Part shown: in pieces, positions 1 through 8,490 of the stretch
Layout: the number at the start of each line of letters is the position of its first letter
How positions within the stretch are numbered: the first letter of the stretch is position 1
Assembly: GCA_003219415.1 (NCBI GenBank)
Contig: QHOS01000047.1
Location: 1 to 39,257, forward strand
DNA length: 39,257 nt
DNA from: Verrucomicrobiota bacterium
Lineage (GTDB): Bacteria > Verrucomicrobiota > Verrucomicrobiia > Chthoniobacterales > UBA10450
Direction of reading: 5' to 3'
Made by a program: the position numbers and the translations under genes
The notes under the pieces: generated by a model
What the model was told of the DNA's origin: nothing
What the model saw: the letters and a program-made list of their open reading frames with translations, nothing else
Databases searched by the model: none

Positions 1-766
1 CCAAATCGCCGAGCACTGCTCCGAGGCCAAGAAGTACTCCGAGAATTGTCGTGTGCATCCAGTTCAGCGCCGATAAATGCCCCGGCATCAGTTTGAACAA
101 TCCCAGACTGCATAGCAGCGCAAAAACAATCGCGCCGAAAAAACCCTCCCACGTTTTCTTGCCGCTAATATGAGGGACCATCAGGTGCCGTCCAACGACG
201 CTGCCGGTTAGGTACGCACCCATGTCGGCAAATTTTGTCACTGCGATCAGAAACAGAACATAGAATTGCCCGGTCAATTGGCCCGTGCTCGAACGTGGGG
301 TTAGATAGACAATCTTGGTGATGAAATTAAAAAGCCAAAGCACATAGAGCAGACCGAACAAAGTATAAGCCATTGTCTGCAGCGGCTCGTCATGGCGAAG
401 GCGAGCAAACATTTGTCGACCGAAGACGGTCAGCAAAAAAAACAACAGGACGGCAACTTCGAAGTCATACGAATGTGCCGGTCCGATCTTGGAAAAGTAA
501 TAAAAACTGCCGGCTAGCAGAACGGCGCCGCAAATCATTCCCGTGATTTTGAAATTGGGCAGGCCTTTGTGATCGAGCATTAGGTAGAATTCCAATAGCC
601 CGATCAATCCGAACAGGCTGATCAGCAGCCAAAAAAGAATCTCGTAACCGGAGAACATGATCAGCAGAGCGATTGTCCAAAGCGCGATCGTGCTGATGAA
701 CCGCAGAATGAAAGTGGAGCGCGGCGTGATTATGTTCGACTCGGTTTGCTCCAGCGTTGAAGACAT
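1..766 (-). CDS. cdsA: Phosphatidate cytidylyltransferase, first copy (C-terminus beyond window)
   Basis: Partial: the 3' end lies beyond position 1, so about 255 codons are visible. The start ATG at 766-764 gives MSSTLEQTESN, followed by a polytopic membrane protein with about six hydrophobic segments. The later part reads KFADMGAYLTGSVVGRH, then SGKKTWEGFFGA, then GAVLGDL. These are the conserved blocks of CdsA, the inner-membrane enzyme that makes CDP-diacylglycerol from phosphatidate and CTP. The C-terminal KRxxxxKD signature would lie outside the window. A second, complete CdsA-like gene is at 36795-37805. No strong Shine-Dalgarno precedes the start. The family call is firm, but which copy is the housekeeping one cannot be settled here. 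Confidence 0.88.
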   Translation of the reverse strand, partial: MSSTLEQTESNIITPRSTFILRFISTIALWTIALLIMFSGYEILFWLLISLFGLIGLLEFYLMLDHKGLPNFKITGMICGAVLLAGSFYYFSKIGPAHSYDFEVAVLLFFLLTVFGRQMFARLRHDEPLQTMAYTLFGLLYVLWLFNFITKIVYLTPRSSTGQLTGQFYVLFLIAVTKFADMGAYLTGSVVGRHLMVPHISGKKTWEGFFGAIVFALLCSLGLFKLMPGHLSALNWMHTTILGVLLGLGAVLGDL

Positions 767-992
767 GCACTTGCATCATCTCGGAGGAACGAATCAGGCG
801 CAAGCGCAGACGTGCCGCGTATCAGCGCAATACGACTCAACCGCGACCGGTGGAACGCGTTTCCCTCGGCCTGGGTAGTGTCGCCGCAGCGAAGGTCGAT
901 TCCTTGAGCACGCTCCAATACGCGCAACCTTGCCGGAGCACGCGCAAATTCCCCAGCCAGTTTTGGCTAAGCGCGTAACGAGCGCCTCGGAC

Positions 993-1637
993 TTATTCCG
1001 GCGTGGGCGATGGAGTTTGCAACGTAGCCGCAGGAGATGCAGTTGGCGAACTAGCCCCTACCGGAGGAGACGAAGCTGGCGAGGCAGCGTCTAGCGCAGA
1101 AGGTGTGGTTGGTGAAGTTGGCGCCGCATCCTGGACTGCAGGAGACACCGCCGCTCCCGCCATCCATGCTTTCTGTGCTTGTTGGAACTTATACTGTTTT
1201 TGGCTCTGCGATTGCTGCTGCGCACCCTGTCTCTGAAGTCGCTCTCGCGTCATCCTGTCTTTTTCAGCTTTTGCAGCGTTTAGCTGCGAGGGGTCGGTAA
1301 TTCGGGCCTGAATCTGGGCGCGAAACTCTTGCATTCTCCTGTCTCTTTCAGCTTTGGCCTCCGCTGCGTCGCGAACGACGTCCTGCGACTGAGCATCGGG
1401 AGGAATCGTCTGGATGTTGGCCCTGGATTTTTCGTTTTCGGCCAGCGCTCTCACTCTTTCATCCAACGCATTAACTTTTTCATCCAACGCATTCAGTCTT
1501 TCAATTAACGCGTCCTCGCGTGTATCCAGTTCCACTTTCCGCTGGGCAAGTTGTTGTTCGGCGACTGCATCTTGTTTTTGGCAAGAACAAATCATCGCGA
1601 GAGAGATGACCATCGGAAGGATAAAAATTTTTTTCAT
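993..1637 (-). CDS. Coiled-coil lipoprotein of unknown function
   Basis: The 214-residue product begins with a lipoprotein signal (MKKIFILPMVISLAMICSC, lipid Cys about residue 19). The body is highly charged and helical. Residues about 30-70 carry heptad-like repeats (ERLNALDEKVNALDERVRAL), and the matching DNA at about 1456-1500 is a near-perfect tandem repeat of TTTTTCATCCAACGCATT-like units. The C-terminal third is Ala/Pro/Ser/Thr-rich low complexity. I recognise no enzymatic domain. It is most likely an envelope-anchored structural or spacer protein, and a function is not claimed. It stands alone, about 225 bp from the upstream cdsA start. Confidence 0.75.
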   Translation of the reverse strand: MKKIFILPMVISLAMICSCQKQDAVAEQQLAQRKVELDTREDALIERLNALDEKVNALDERVRALAENEKSRANIQTIPPDAQSQDVVRDAAEAKAERDRRMQEFRAQIQARITDPSQLNAAKAEKDRMTRERLQRQGAQQQSQSQKQYKFQQAQKAWMAGAAVSPAVQDAAPTSPTTPSALDAASPASSPPVGASSPTASPAATLQTPSPTPE

Positions 1638-1818
1638 ATCAAGACGTAAACTGGGATGTTAGCTAATTCGGCAAGGAAAATGGAAGGCCAAGAGCCAGTC
1701 AAATGAAACCTGCTCGCAAAGGCGAAGCGTCGTTATGCTTTTCACGCCAATTTTTCCGACCGTTTGAAGACCTGCTTCCACGCGACCAAGCCGATGCTAT
1801 CGAGGAACGGAAAAGGTG

Positions 1819-1847
1819 AAGGCGTTCGCCGCAGGGGCGAACGCCTT
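1819..1847 (-). terminator. 12-bp hairpin, likely terminator of the S74 gene
   Basis: Perfect 12-bp stem: arms 1819-1830 and 1836-1847, with a 5-nt loop. It lies 49 nt downstream of the stop codon of the minus-strand gene at 1896-3023. An outer GGTGAA/TTCACC pair can extend it. On the minus strand it is followed by a weak T-rich stretch (CACCTTTTCC), so intrinsic termination is plausible but not textbook. Confidence 0.6.
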
Positions 1848-1895
1848 TCCAATTCACCTCGGTGCCTGGCACACAAGGCCACTCTATTCGGAGTC

Positions 1896-3023
1896 TTACG
1901 GTTTGGTGGCAACTACTTGCGGTGCAGGCTTGCTCACTTCGAGCTGCGCGCTCACTTTTTGGATTTGCGCGGCCTGTTCTTTGAGTTGGGCCGTCAGAAC
2001 CTCCATCCCTTTCTGTTGCTGCGCGACAGTGACTTCCAAGTTCTGCACTTTTTTGTGCTCTTTGAGGAATTCGTTGAGCAACATCGCGTTGACCTGCTCG
2101 TAACGCACGGTCGAGATTTCACCATCCTTGTGCTGCACCACGAGGTCGGGATTCACTGTGGCCACCTCCTCGGCAATCAAACCGTATTGGGTCCTGCCGT
2201 TCTTATCGGCGTTGTATTTGAAGGTCACCGGCTTGAGCGCCAGAATGGCTTCGCTGGCCTTGTCCATCGGTTGAATGTCGTGTTTGAAGCGCCGGGACGA
2301 CGCGGAGATGCCCACGACGTTAAATTGATCGACAAATACTGCTTCTTGGGTGCCAACGTCGCTAACCGGTTGATCGAAGATGCTGCCGATGAAGCAGGTG
2401 TTATCGAGGGTAGCAAAAGGACCTGCACCAGGTACGTTGATCGCGATGCAGTTATTGACGCTTGCCCCCAAACCGGTGCCGGCCTCGTCACCGACAGCGA
2501 CGTTATTATTACCGTCTACGTTGGCATCGAGTGCGTCATCACCGATCGCTGTGTTAAAGGACCCTGTCGTGTTGAAGAACATGGCGTCATCGCCCATCGC
2601 ATTATTTTGGCTGCCGGTACTGTTCAGGAGCGCGTTGCGCCCATGCGCGTTATTGAAGAATCCGCTGACATTGTTAAACAGCGCGAATGCACCGACTGCG
2701 TTGTTATCCGCTCCATCGCTATTATTTAATAGCGCGCCCGCGCCGACGGCGGTATTAGTGCCGCCATTGTCGACAAGCAGCGCTGCCGCGCCTACGCCAG
2801 TGTCAAAGTTGGCGTCGCTTAAGGATAAGACTGACAAGAAGCCAAAGGCCGAATTGTATAGACCGGTGGTGAGGCTCCCGAGGGCGCCTTGCCCGTCCGC
2901 TGTGTTGCTTGTGGGGACAGAACCTGGATCTGGTGTGTCTGTGGCGCTTTGCACCTGTTGGCAAAGCCCAAAGCACACAAGCGCAGACAGGACCGTCCCA
3001 AATATAATTTTCCGAATTTTCAT
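1896..3023 (-). CDS. Secreted YadA-head-like protein with S74 intramolecular chaperone domain
   Basis: 375 residues. Residues 1-27 form a signal peptide ending QSA. Residues about 45-215 are degenerate repeats of the type NTAxGxxAL..N.xG (NTAVGAGALLNN, NNAVGAFALFNN, NTAIGDDAL, NVAVGDEAG), as in the left-handed parallel beta-roll of trimeric adhesin heads. From about 242 (SSRRFKHDIQPM) to 330 is a Peptidase_S74/endosialidase-type chaperone domain, which in phage tail spikes assembles the trimer and then cleaves itself off. The first residue of that domain, Ser before S/R-RFKHDI, fits the family cleavage site. A coiled coil (about 318-363) and a short Pro-rich tail follow. Shine-Dalgarno GAAGGA (complement of 3034-3039) supports the start. 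It is probably a trimeric surface or secreted fibre; the ligand is unknown. Confidence 0.85.
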   Translation of the reverse strand: MKIRKIIFGTVLSALVCFGLCQQVQSATDTPDPGSVPTSNTADGQGALGSLTTGLYNSAFGFLSVLSLSDANFDTGVGAAALLVDNGGTNTAVGAGALLNNSDGADNNAVGAFALFNNVSGFFNNAHGRNALLNSTGSQNNAMGDDAMFFNTTGSFNTAIGDDALDANVDGNNNVAVGDEAGTGLGASVNNCIAINVPGAGPFATLDNTCFIGSIFDQPVSDVGTQEAVFVDQFNVVGISASSRRFKHDIQPMDKASEAILALKPVTFKYNADKNGRTQYGLIAEEVATVNPDLVVQHKDGEISTVRYEQVNAMLLNEFLKEHKKVQNLEVTVAQQQKGMEVLTAQLKEQAAQIQKVSAQLEVSKPAPQVVATKP

Positions 3024-3396
3024 AATTTAATTTTCCTTCATTGTTTTTGGCCTTTCCTGAATTATCCCTGCCGCGCCGCCTGCTCGCGAAATAGTTTCGG
3101 AGGAACCCCGCACCCGCGGGACGAAGCTGGTACCATCGCGTCTCATTTCTGGCCGTTTAATCATTTCCTTCGCAGGCGTTGTGTCAGAAATCCCGACGAG
3201 GTGTCAAGGAAAAACTAGAAAATGCGGCAGGAAGCCGATGGTGTAGGAAAACCTTCGAGGGGAGAACGCTTCGTTGCAGCCCCTGTAACGACTAGCTACC
3301 CATGCAGTCGCTGAACAATTGACGCATCCGCTGCCTGACACGCTGTCGCCCTATAAATTTTGTTTCATGCGTTCCTGATTCGCCTAATCTTCTGTC
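3024..3396. other. Intergenic region between divergent S74 gene and tdh
   Basis: 373 bp between two divergently read genes, so both promoters should lie here. It contains the Shine-Dalgarno of the minus-strand gene at 3034-3039. A TATAAATTT stretch at about 3352 could be a -10 for tdh, but I find no well-spaced -35. No open frame with recognisable product, and no convincing riboswitch. Confidence 0.5.
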
Positions 3397-4440
3397 ATGC
3401 AGAAAACGATGCAGGCCGTCGTGAAGGCGAAAGCCGAGCCGGGGCTGTGGATCGAGGAAGTGCCCGTCCCTGAAGTGCGTGGCGATGACGTGCTTATTCG
3501 AGTCTTGAAAACCTCGATCTGCGGAACTGATGTTCACATTTACAACTGGGACGCGTGGGCGCAGAAAACGATCCCTGTTCCCATGACGATCGGCCATGAG
3601 TTCGTCGGCGTTGTCGACGATGTAGGCGATCATGTGAAAGGATTCGCAAAGGGCGATCTCGTGGTAGGGGAGGGACACATCACGTGTGGACATTGTCGCA
3701 ATTGCCTCGCGGGACGGCGTCACCTTTGCCCCAACACACAGGGCGTGGGCGTGAATCGCCCCGGCGCATGGGCGGAATTTGTAGCGATCCCACAGGACAA
3801 CTGCTGGCACGCAGATCCCTCGATCTCACTCGATGTGCTTTCTTGCTTCGATCCGATGGGCAACGCCGTCCACACGGCGCTCTCGTTCGATCTGGTCGGT
3901 GAAGATGTGCTCATCACCGGCGCGGGACCAATCGGCTGCATGGCGATCCCTGTTTGCAAACGAGCCGGCGCGCGTCACATCGTGATTACAGACGTCAATC
4001 CGTATCGTCTGGATCTCGCGCGCAAAATGGGAGCGGATCTGGCGTTGGATGTGCGTACGGAAAAGGTCGCCGATGCAATGCAAAAGCTCGGGATGAAAGA
4101 AGGATTCGACGTGGCGCTGGAGATGTCCGGCAATCCGAAAGCGTTCGCCGACATTTTGCCGAACATATTTCACGGCGGGAAGATCGCGCTGCTAGGCATC
4201 ATGCCGGGTAGCGCCGCGATTGATTGGAACCTGGTGGTCTTCAATCAGCTCACTATTAAAGGGATTTATGGCCGCGAAATGTACGAGACCTGGTACAAAA
4301 TGACCGCGATGATCCAATCCGGTCTCGACATCTCACCGGTGATTACCCACCGCTTCCCCTACACAGAATTCAAGGAAGCCATCGAGCTGATGAAATCAGG
4401 CAACTCCGGCAAGATCGTACTCAATTGGGACGAACGCTGA
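3397..4440 (+). CDS. tdh: L-threonine 3-dehydrogenase
   Basis: Zinc-dependent medium-chain dehydrogenase, 347 residues (family about 341). It oxidises L-threonine with NAD+ to 2-amino-3-ketobutyrate, the substrate of Kbl encoded downstream. Catalytic zinc ligands are visible as Cys42 (SICGTD), His67 and Glu68 (GHEF). The structural zinc is bound by Cys97, 100, 103 and 111 (CGHCRNC..RRHLC). The Rossmann glycine motif GAGPIG lies at about 174. The ending [10 protein letters not shown] is typical of bacterial Tdh. ATG at 3409 ([12 protein letters not shown]) is an alternative start and matches the usual N-terminus better; neither has a clear Shine-Dalgarno. In many genomes tdh and kbl abut. Here a foreign-looking antisense gene lies between them. 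Confidence 0.95.
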   Translation: MQKTMQAVVKAKAEPGLWIEEVPVPEVRGDDVLIRVLKTSICGTDVHIYNWDAWAQKTIPVPMTIGHEFVGVVDDVGDHVKGFAKGDLVVGEGHITCGHCRNCLAGRRHLCPNTQGVGVNRPGAWAEFVAIPQDNCWHADPSISLDVLSCFDPMGNAVHTALSFDLVGEDVLITGAGPIGCMAIPVCKRAGARHIVITDVNPYRLDLARKMGADLALDVRTEKVADAMQKLGMKEGFDVALEMSGNPKAFADILPNIFHGGKIALLGIMPGSAAIDWNLVVFNQLTIKGIYGREMYETWYKMTAMIQSGLDISPVITHRFPYTEFKEAIELMKSGNSGKIVLNWDER

Positions 4441-4446
4441 ATCCCT

Positions 4447-4465
4447 GTCCACGGATTACGCGGAT
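4447..4465 (+). repeat. Degenerate GGATTACGCGGAT repeat, inverted partner of 5657-5675
   Basis: GTCCACGGATTACGCGGAT just after the tdh stop. The reverse complement of 5657-5675 (GTCCACAGATTACACAGAT) matches it at 16 of 19 positions, and all three differences are transitions. The pair brackets the antisense lipoprotein cassette. Confidence 0.6.
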
Positions 4466-4480
4466 ATCGCGGATATTTCC

Positions 4481-4625
4481 GGGTAGCGCACGCGTCTCGC
4501 GTGTTGGCGATGGCGTCTCGCCATCGCGAACCTTTCTAGCGTTCTCCGATGATCCCGATGTCATTTTAAGAAAAGCTTGTTTCGGCGCGACGCCGAAACC
4601 AACACGCGAGACGAGTGCGCTACCC
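4481..4625. repeat. 145-bp inverted-repeat element (MITE/BIME-like)
   Basis: Terminal inverted repeats 4481-4507 and 4599-4625 match at 26 of 27 positions (GGGTAGCGCAC... and ...GTGCGCTACCC). Inside, abutting each end, are two further hairpins: 4507-4527 (9-bp stem, TCT loop) and 4580-4598 (8-bp stem, CGA loop). About 50 bp of unstructured sequence lies between them. No transposase is encoded and no clear target duplication is seen. It sits between the convergent 3' ends of tdh and the lipoprotein gene, so it could also serve as a bidirectional terminator. Confidence 0.8.
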
Positions 4626-4632
4626 AAATTTG

Positions 4633-5382
4633 CTACCGCAACGCGGCCGCTTGTTCATGGCGACCTTCCAGTTCAAGCACCATTCGCTTAATGTGCCTGT
4701 AGTCCTGGTGGCGACTCAGGAATTGCAAACTTTCTTGCGGATCGCCCCATTGTAGAATCTGGATGGTTTCCTGGCGAGCGCCCCAAGAATTCATTTCATG
4801 TTGATTCGGCATGTATAGATCAATCGTGTTGCGGCCAGCGAGAGCCCAGCCGTAATCGTCAACGCGATAAATTTGTCCAGTGGAGACCAGTCGGAAGGCC
4901 GTGCCCGCCGGCCAGCGTGACCAATCAGCTGCAGCGCTGCCGATACGCGGTTTGGCGACCACAACGGCGCGCTTTACGCTGCGCGTTGTTTTCGCCCCGC
5001 GTTTTGTTGTGCGCGTGACTGTTCGCTTTTCTTCAATCGAGAATGGTTGGAGCTGTGGTGAAAACGAATCGGTCTCGTCCACGGGCATAGCGCGGGGCAC
5101 ACCATCAACGGGAATCGCGCGCCGCGTTACTTCGGCTCGGTGGATAGGTGGGCCAGCTGCCTGCAATTCCCCGCCCAGAGCATTGTGATTGCCGTACTCG
5201 CGGTGGTCTGACTCAGTGTGCGTGTACGCTGTCGTGCGGACATGTTGAAAATCCGTTTTCGCCAGCGGCGACTCGTAAGGAGGCAGCGCATGGTGACTTG
5301 TCCCGCAACCACTGAGCAGAATGATGGCGATAAAAGCCGCAAGAATGGCCCAGGCAAGATTTCGACATTCAGCGTAGGTCAA
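4633..5382 (-). CDS. 3D-domain lipoprotein (MltA/RpfB-type DPBB fold)
   Basis: 249 residues with a lipoprotein signal (LLSGC, lipid Cys26). The conserved part is split. VRTTAYTHTESDHRE..GNHNALGG (about 48-71) is followed by a basic, low-complexity insert (about 80-145). Then comes WPAGTAFRLVSTGQIYRVDDYGWALAGRNTIDLYMP (about 155-192), with Asp175/176 and Asp188 at the positions of the 3D motif. This double-psi beta-barrel is found in lytic transglycosylase MltA and Rpf-like proteins, so a peptidoglycan-related periplasmic role is likely. Whether it is catalytic is unknown. The gene lies antisense between tdh and kbl and is flanked by repeats. Confidence 0.82.
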   Translation of the reverse strand: MTYAECRNLAWAILAAFIAIILLSGCGTSHHALPPYESPLAKTDFQHVRTTAYTHTESDHREYGNHNALGGELQAAGPPIHRAEVTRRAIPVDGVPRAMPVDETDSFSPQLQPFSIEEKRTVTRTTKRGAKTTRSVKRAVVVAKPRIGSAAADWSRWPAGTAFRLVSTGQIYRVDDYGWALAGRNTIDLYMPNQHEMNSWGARQETIQILQWGDPQESLQFLSRHQDYRHIKRMVLELEGRHEQAAALR

Positions 5383-5678
5383 GGCGAAACACCGGGAAAC
5401 TTATTAACAGTTATTCACAAGGCGCGCAAGTCCCTATTTAAGATGTTTTTGCTGGGAGGTTACGACTGCGCCTCAAAACCTGGCACCGACAATGGGGATA
5501 AGTCGAAGCTGCAATTTCCTTGTCATTCGACATTCCTGCTTCGCTATTTAATGACTTGCGAATTCCCTTTGGCTCGCCCTCTGGGCTGCCGTCCATGTCG
5601 TTCGCGTCCCAGCGGCTCTATTCTGCGGCTTTGTGTTTGTTTTCCGCCCATTCGAAATCTGTGTAATCTGTGGACTCT
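5383..5678. other. Intergenic region upstream of kbl
   Basis: About 296 bp between the divergent lipoprotein gene and kbl. It has an AT-rich start (TTATTAACAGTTATTCACAA at 5401-5420) that could hold the lipoprotein promoter, and ends with the ATCTGTGTAATCTGTGGAC repeat just before kbl. No gene is visible. Confidence 0.45.
5657..5675 (+). repeat. ATCTGTGTAATCTGTGGAC repeat abutting the kbl start
   Basis: Inverted, 16/19 match to 4447-4465. It contains an internal tandem of (T)AATCTGTG units. It overlaps the possible GTG start of kbl at 5670, which argues for ATG 5679 as the true start. Confidence 0.6.
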
Positions 5679-6860
5679 ATGGTTTCCGAATTCGAAAATC
5701 AGGTCGTTCAAACTCTCGAAGAAATTAAATCGCAAGGTCTTTTCAAAACCGAGCGTGTCATCACGAGTCCGCAGGACGCGCACATTGCGATCATGGGCGG
5801 CAATCGCGTGCTCAACATGTGCGCCAACAATTATCTAGGGCTGGCAGATCATCCCGCGCTGATCGCTGCCGCCAAAGAGGCTCTCGAAACGCACGGATTT
5901 GGGATGGCGAGTGTGCGTTTTATTTGTGGCACGCAGGACATTCATAAGGAACTCGAAGCAGCGCTTACCAAATTCCTGGGCACTGAAGATACGATTCTTT
6001 ACCCATCCTGTTTCGATGCAAACGGCGGCTTGTTCGAGACACTGCTCACCGACAAGGACGCCGTGATCAGCGATGAATTGAATCACGCCAGCATCATCGA
6101 TGGTATCCGGCTCTGCAAAGCGCAACGCTTTCGGTACAAGCACAACGACATGGCCGATCTAGAAGCCCAACTCCGCGCTGCAAAGGATGCGCGTTTTCGA
6201 CTCATCGCCACGGACGGCTGTTTCTCGATGGACGGAACCATTGCCGATCTCAAGTCAATTGTTGAGCTCGCGGAGAAATGCGACGCACTCACGATGATGG
6301 ACGACGCGCACGCGACCGGATTTCTCGGCAAGACAGGACGAGGTACACACGAATATCGCGGTGTGATGGGCAAAATGGACATGATCACTGGCACTCTTGG
6401 CAAGGCGCTCGGTGGCGCGAGCGGCGGTTTTACCAGCGGTCGCAAAGAAATTGTCGGCCTGTTAAGGCAACGCTCGCGTCCCTATTTGTTTTCCAACACG
6501 ATCGCACCGCCGGTGGTCGCGGCGTCACTGAAGGCGCTCGAGCTTCTCAGCGCATCCACTGAACTGCGCGACAAGCTTGAAGAAAACACGAAATATTTCC
6601 GCGCCGCGTTGACGGAACGCGGCCTGACGATCAAGCCTGGCGTTCACCCTATTGTTCCGATCATGATTGGCGACGCAGCCAAATCACAAAAGTTCGCCAG
6701 TCGAATGCTTGAGAAAGGCGTTTACGTCATCGGCTTTTTTTACCCGGTCGTTCCGCATGGCACCGCGCGGATCCGCACACAAGTGTCAGCAGCGCATTCG
6801 CGCGAAGATTTGGAATTCGCGGTGAACGCCTTTGCCGAAGTGAACGAAGAATTGAAATAG
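5679..6860 (+). CDS. kbl: 2-amino-3-ketobutyrate CoA ligase (glycine C-acetyltransferase)
   Basis: PLP enzyme of the alpha-oxoamine synthase family, 393 residues from ATG 5679 (E. coli 398). It cleaves 2-amino-3-ketobutyrate with CoA to glycine and acetyl-CoA, completing the threonine degradation begun by Tdh. Conserved blocks seen are [56 protein letters not shown] and the PLP lysine K242 in TLGKALGG. An in-frame GTG at 5670 is possible but lies inside a repeat. No Shine-Dalgarno is visible, so the start is moderately certain and the function firm. Confidence 0.95.
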   Translation: MVSEFENQVVQTLEEIKSQGLFKTERVITSPQDAHIAIMGGNRVLNMCANNYLGLADHPALIAAAKEALETHGFGMASVRFICGTQDIHKELEAALTKFLGTEDTILYPSCFDANGGLFETLLTDKDAVISDELNHASIIDGIRLCKAQRFRYKHNDMADLEAQLRAAKDARFRLIATDGCFSMDGTIADLKSIVELAEKCDALTMMDDAHATGFLGKTGRGTHEYRGVMGKMDMITGTLGKALGGASGGFTSGRKEIVGLLRQRSRPYLFSNTIAPPVVAASLKALELLSASTELRDKLEENTKYFRAALTERGLTIKPGVHPIVPIMIGDAAKSQKFASRMLEKGVYVIGFFYPVVPHGTARIRTQVSAAHSREDLEFAVNAFAEVNEELK

Positions 6861-7075
6861 CGGTAAAGGGGCATGCCTACAAAGGCGGATCGGCTTCTCC
6901 GAAGACGATGGTGAAAGCAGTCGCCGAAGGCGCAGTATAAAGTCCGCGGAATCGCGCAAATAGAAGTTAGGCGGCAGAGCCGCGGATATTTGCCAACGCG
7001 TTGAGGACAACGCGTTCCACCTTTGCGCACTGCTAGCGAAATTCCAATCGTCTTCGAATAAAGTAGCGCGTTGCC
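6861..7075. repeat. Structured intergenic stretch before sufS
   Basis: 215 bp with no credible gene. It contains a 9-bp stem hairpin (arms 6995-7003 and 7008-7016, loop AGGA) built from two AACGCGTT palindromes. A small GCGGC-AGA-GCCGC hairpin lies at about 6971-6983. The texture resembles a repetitive element rather than a promoter region, although the sufS promoter must lie within or near it. Confidence 0.5.
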
Positions 7076-8335
7076 ATGCGCGGAGCAGATTATGGGGTGC
7101 ATAAGGTTGCCGACACCACCGTGGATTGGAAGAGCCTTCGCGAGGATTTCCCGATCCTCCGCGAACAGGCGCATGGCCATCCTCTGATCTATTTTGATAG
7201 CGCGGCGACCTCACAGAAGCCGCGCGCGGTGATCGAGGCGCTTCGGAATTTTTATGAACATGAGAACGCAAATGTCCATCGTGGACTCCATACCCTGAGT
7301 TCACGCGCGACAGAAGCTTACGAAAAGGCGCGGAAACGTGTAGCGGAATATATCGGTGCCCCGAGTGCAGATGAAATCATCTTCACACGTGGGACCACTG
7401 AGAGCATCAATCTGGTAGCCCAGGCATGGGGCGGAAAATTTATCCGCGAAGGAGATGTCATTCTCCTGACAGAAATGGAGCACCACAGCAATCTTGTGCC
7501 GTGGCAATTGTTAGCGGAACGAACAGGAGCGCGGCTGCGCTTCGTGCCGGTTCTCGATGATGGGACTTTGGATCTCGCACACCTTCCCAAATTACTTACG
7601 CAGGAGGTGAAACTGTTTGCCTTTACACACATTTCGAATTCCCTGGGCACAATTAATCCTGTCGCCGAGTTGTGTGAGAAAGCGCACGCCGTAGGCGCCC
7701 TTGCGCTGGTGGATGCGGCGCAGAGCGTGGGACACTTAACGCTCAACGTGGGCGAGTTGGGCTGCGACTTCATGGCGTTCTCCGGCCACAAGATGTGTGG
7801 ACCGACCGGGATCGGCGCTCTTTATGCGCGAAAGGAGATTTTAGATTCCATACCGCCCTGGCACGGCGGTGGTGAAATGATTGTAAGCGTCGCCTTGGAA
7901 AAGAGCACGTTTAAGAAAGCGCCGCATCGATTCGAAGCTGGCACGCCAAATATCGCGGGGGCCATCGGTCTCGCTGCGGCGATTGATTATCTTGATGGAA
8001 TCGGGCGCGCAGCAATTTTCCAACATGACTTGCAACTGGCGCGTTATGCATGCGATCGCCTGACCGAATTGCCACGGACGCGCGTTTTTGGACCAGCCGA
8101 GGAGCGTGGCGCCCTGGTTGGATTTGTGATGGATGCGGCGCATCCGCATGATCTCACCACGTTCGCCGACCAATACGGACTGGCGTTAAGAGGCGGGCAT
8201 CATTGCAACCAGCCGTTAATGCGGCGATTTGGTGTGTCGGGGACGACGCGCGCCAGTTTCTATTTCTACAACACGAAAGAGGAAATAGATCGGATGATTG
8301 AAATCCTGCACAAGGCTGCGCGTTTCTTTAAATGA
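7076..8335 (+). CDS. sufS: Cysteine desulfurase SufS
   Basis: Class V aminotransferase-fold PLP enzyme, 419 residues. It takes sulfur from L-cysteine as a persulfide for Fe-S cluster assembly. Visible features: DSAATSQKP near residue 42, NVHRGLHTLS, EMEHHSNLVPWQ, PLP lysine K239 in SGHKMCGPTG, and active-site Cys377 in RGGHHCNQP, the short-loop group II (SufS) arrangement. The N-terminal dozen residues are poorly conserved, so a start at GTG in GVHKVADTT is possible. sufU follows after about 155 bp that holds a repeat copy. No sufBCD is in the window. Confidence 0.94.
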   Translation: MRGADYGVHKVADTTVDWKSLREDFPILREQAHGHPLIYFDSAATSQKPRAVIEALRNFYEHENANVHRGLHTLSSRATEAYEKARKRVAEYIGAPSADEIIFTRGTTESINLVAQAWGGKFIREGDVILLTEMEHHSNLVPWQLLAERTGARLRFVPVLDDGTLDLAHLPKLLTQEVKLFAFTHISNSLGTINPVAELCEKAHAVGALALVDAAQSVGHLTLNVGELGCDFMAFSGHKMCGPTGIGALYARKEILDSIPPWHGGGEMIVSVALEKSTFKKAPHRFEAGTPNIAGAIGLAAAIDYLDGIGRAAIFQHDLQLARYACDRLTELPRTRVFGPAEERGALVGFVMDAAHPHDLTTFADQYGLALRGGHHCNQPLMRRFGVSGTTRASFYFYNTKEEIDRMIEILHKAARFFK

Positions 8336-8349
8336 TGTGCGTCGTTTCC

Positions 8350-8442
8350 TGTCATTCTGAGCGGAGCGAAGAATCTCGGATCAGTCGGTCGGCCAGGGCG
8401 CCAAGGACCAGCCAGAGATGTTTCGCTTCGCTCAACATGACA
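8350..8442. repeat. TGTCAT...GAGCGNAG repeat, copy A (paired halves)
   Basis: Left half 8350-8377 (TGTCATTCTGAGCGGAGCGA then AGAATCTC). Right half 8415-8442 is its imperfect reverse complement (ends CTCAACATGACA). The halves are about 37 bp apart between sufS and sufU, and other copies occur at 12664, 22862, 26489 and 32765. Confidence 0.8.
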
Positions 8443-8490
8443 AATAGCGTACGCGATGCTGTGCGACCCAAAACGCTAAACAGGTAATTC

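Noticed and set aside
2290-2330. S74 domain as a sign of a prophage tail-fibre region
   Set aside because: No other phage gene on either side, and the protein has a Sec signal peptide.
1764-2729. 321-codon plus-strand frame opposite the S74 protein
   Set aside because: The minus-strand reading has signal peptide, repeats and S74 domain; the plus-strand frame has none and runs through the hairpin.
5411-5419. TTATTCACA, a DnaA-box match
   Set aside because: A single box with no cluster, AT-rich unwinding region or dnaA/dnaN nearby; not evidence of an origin.
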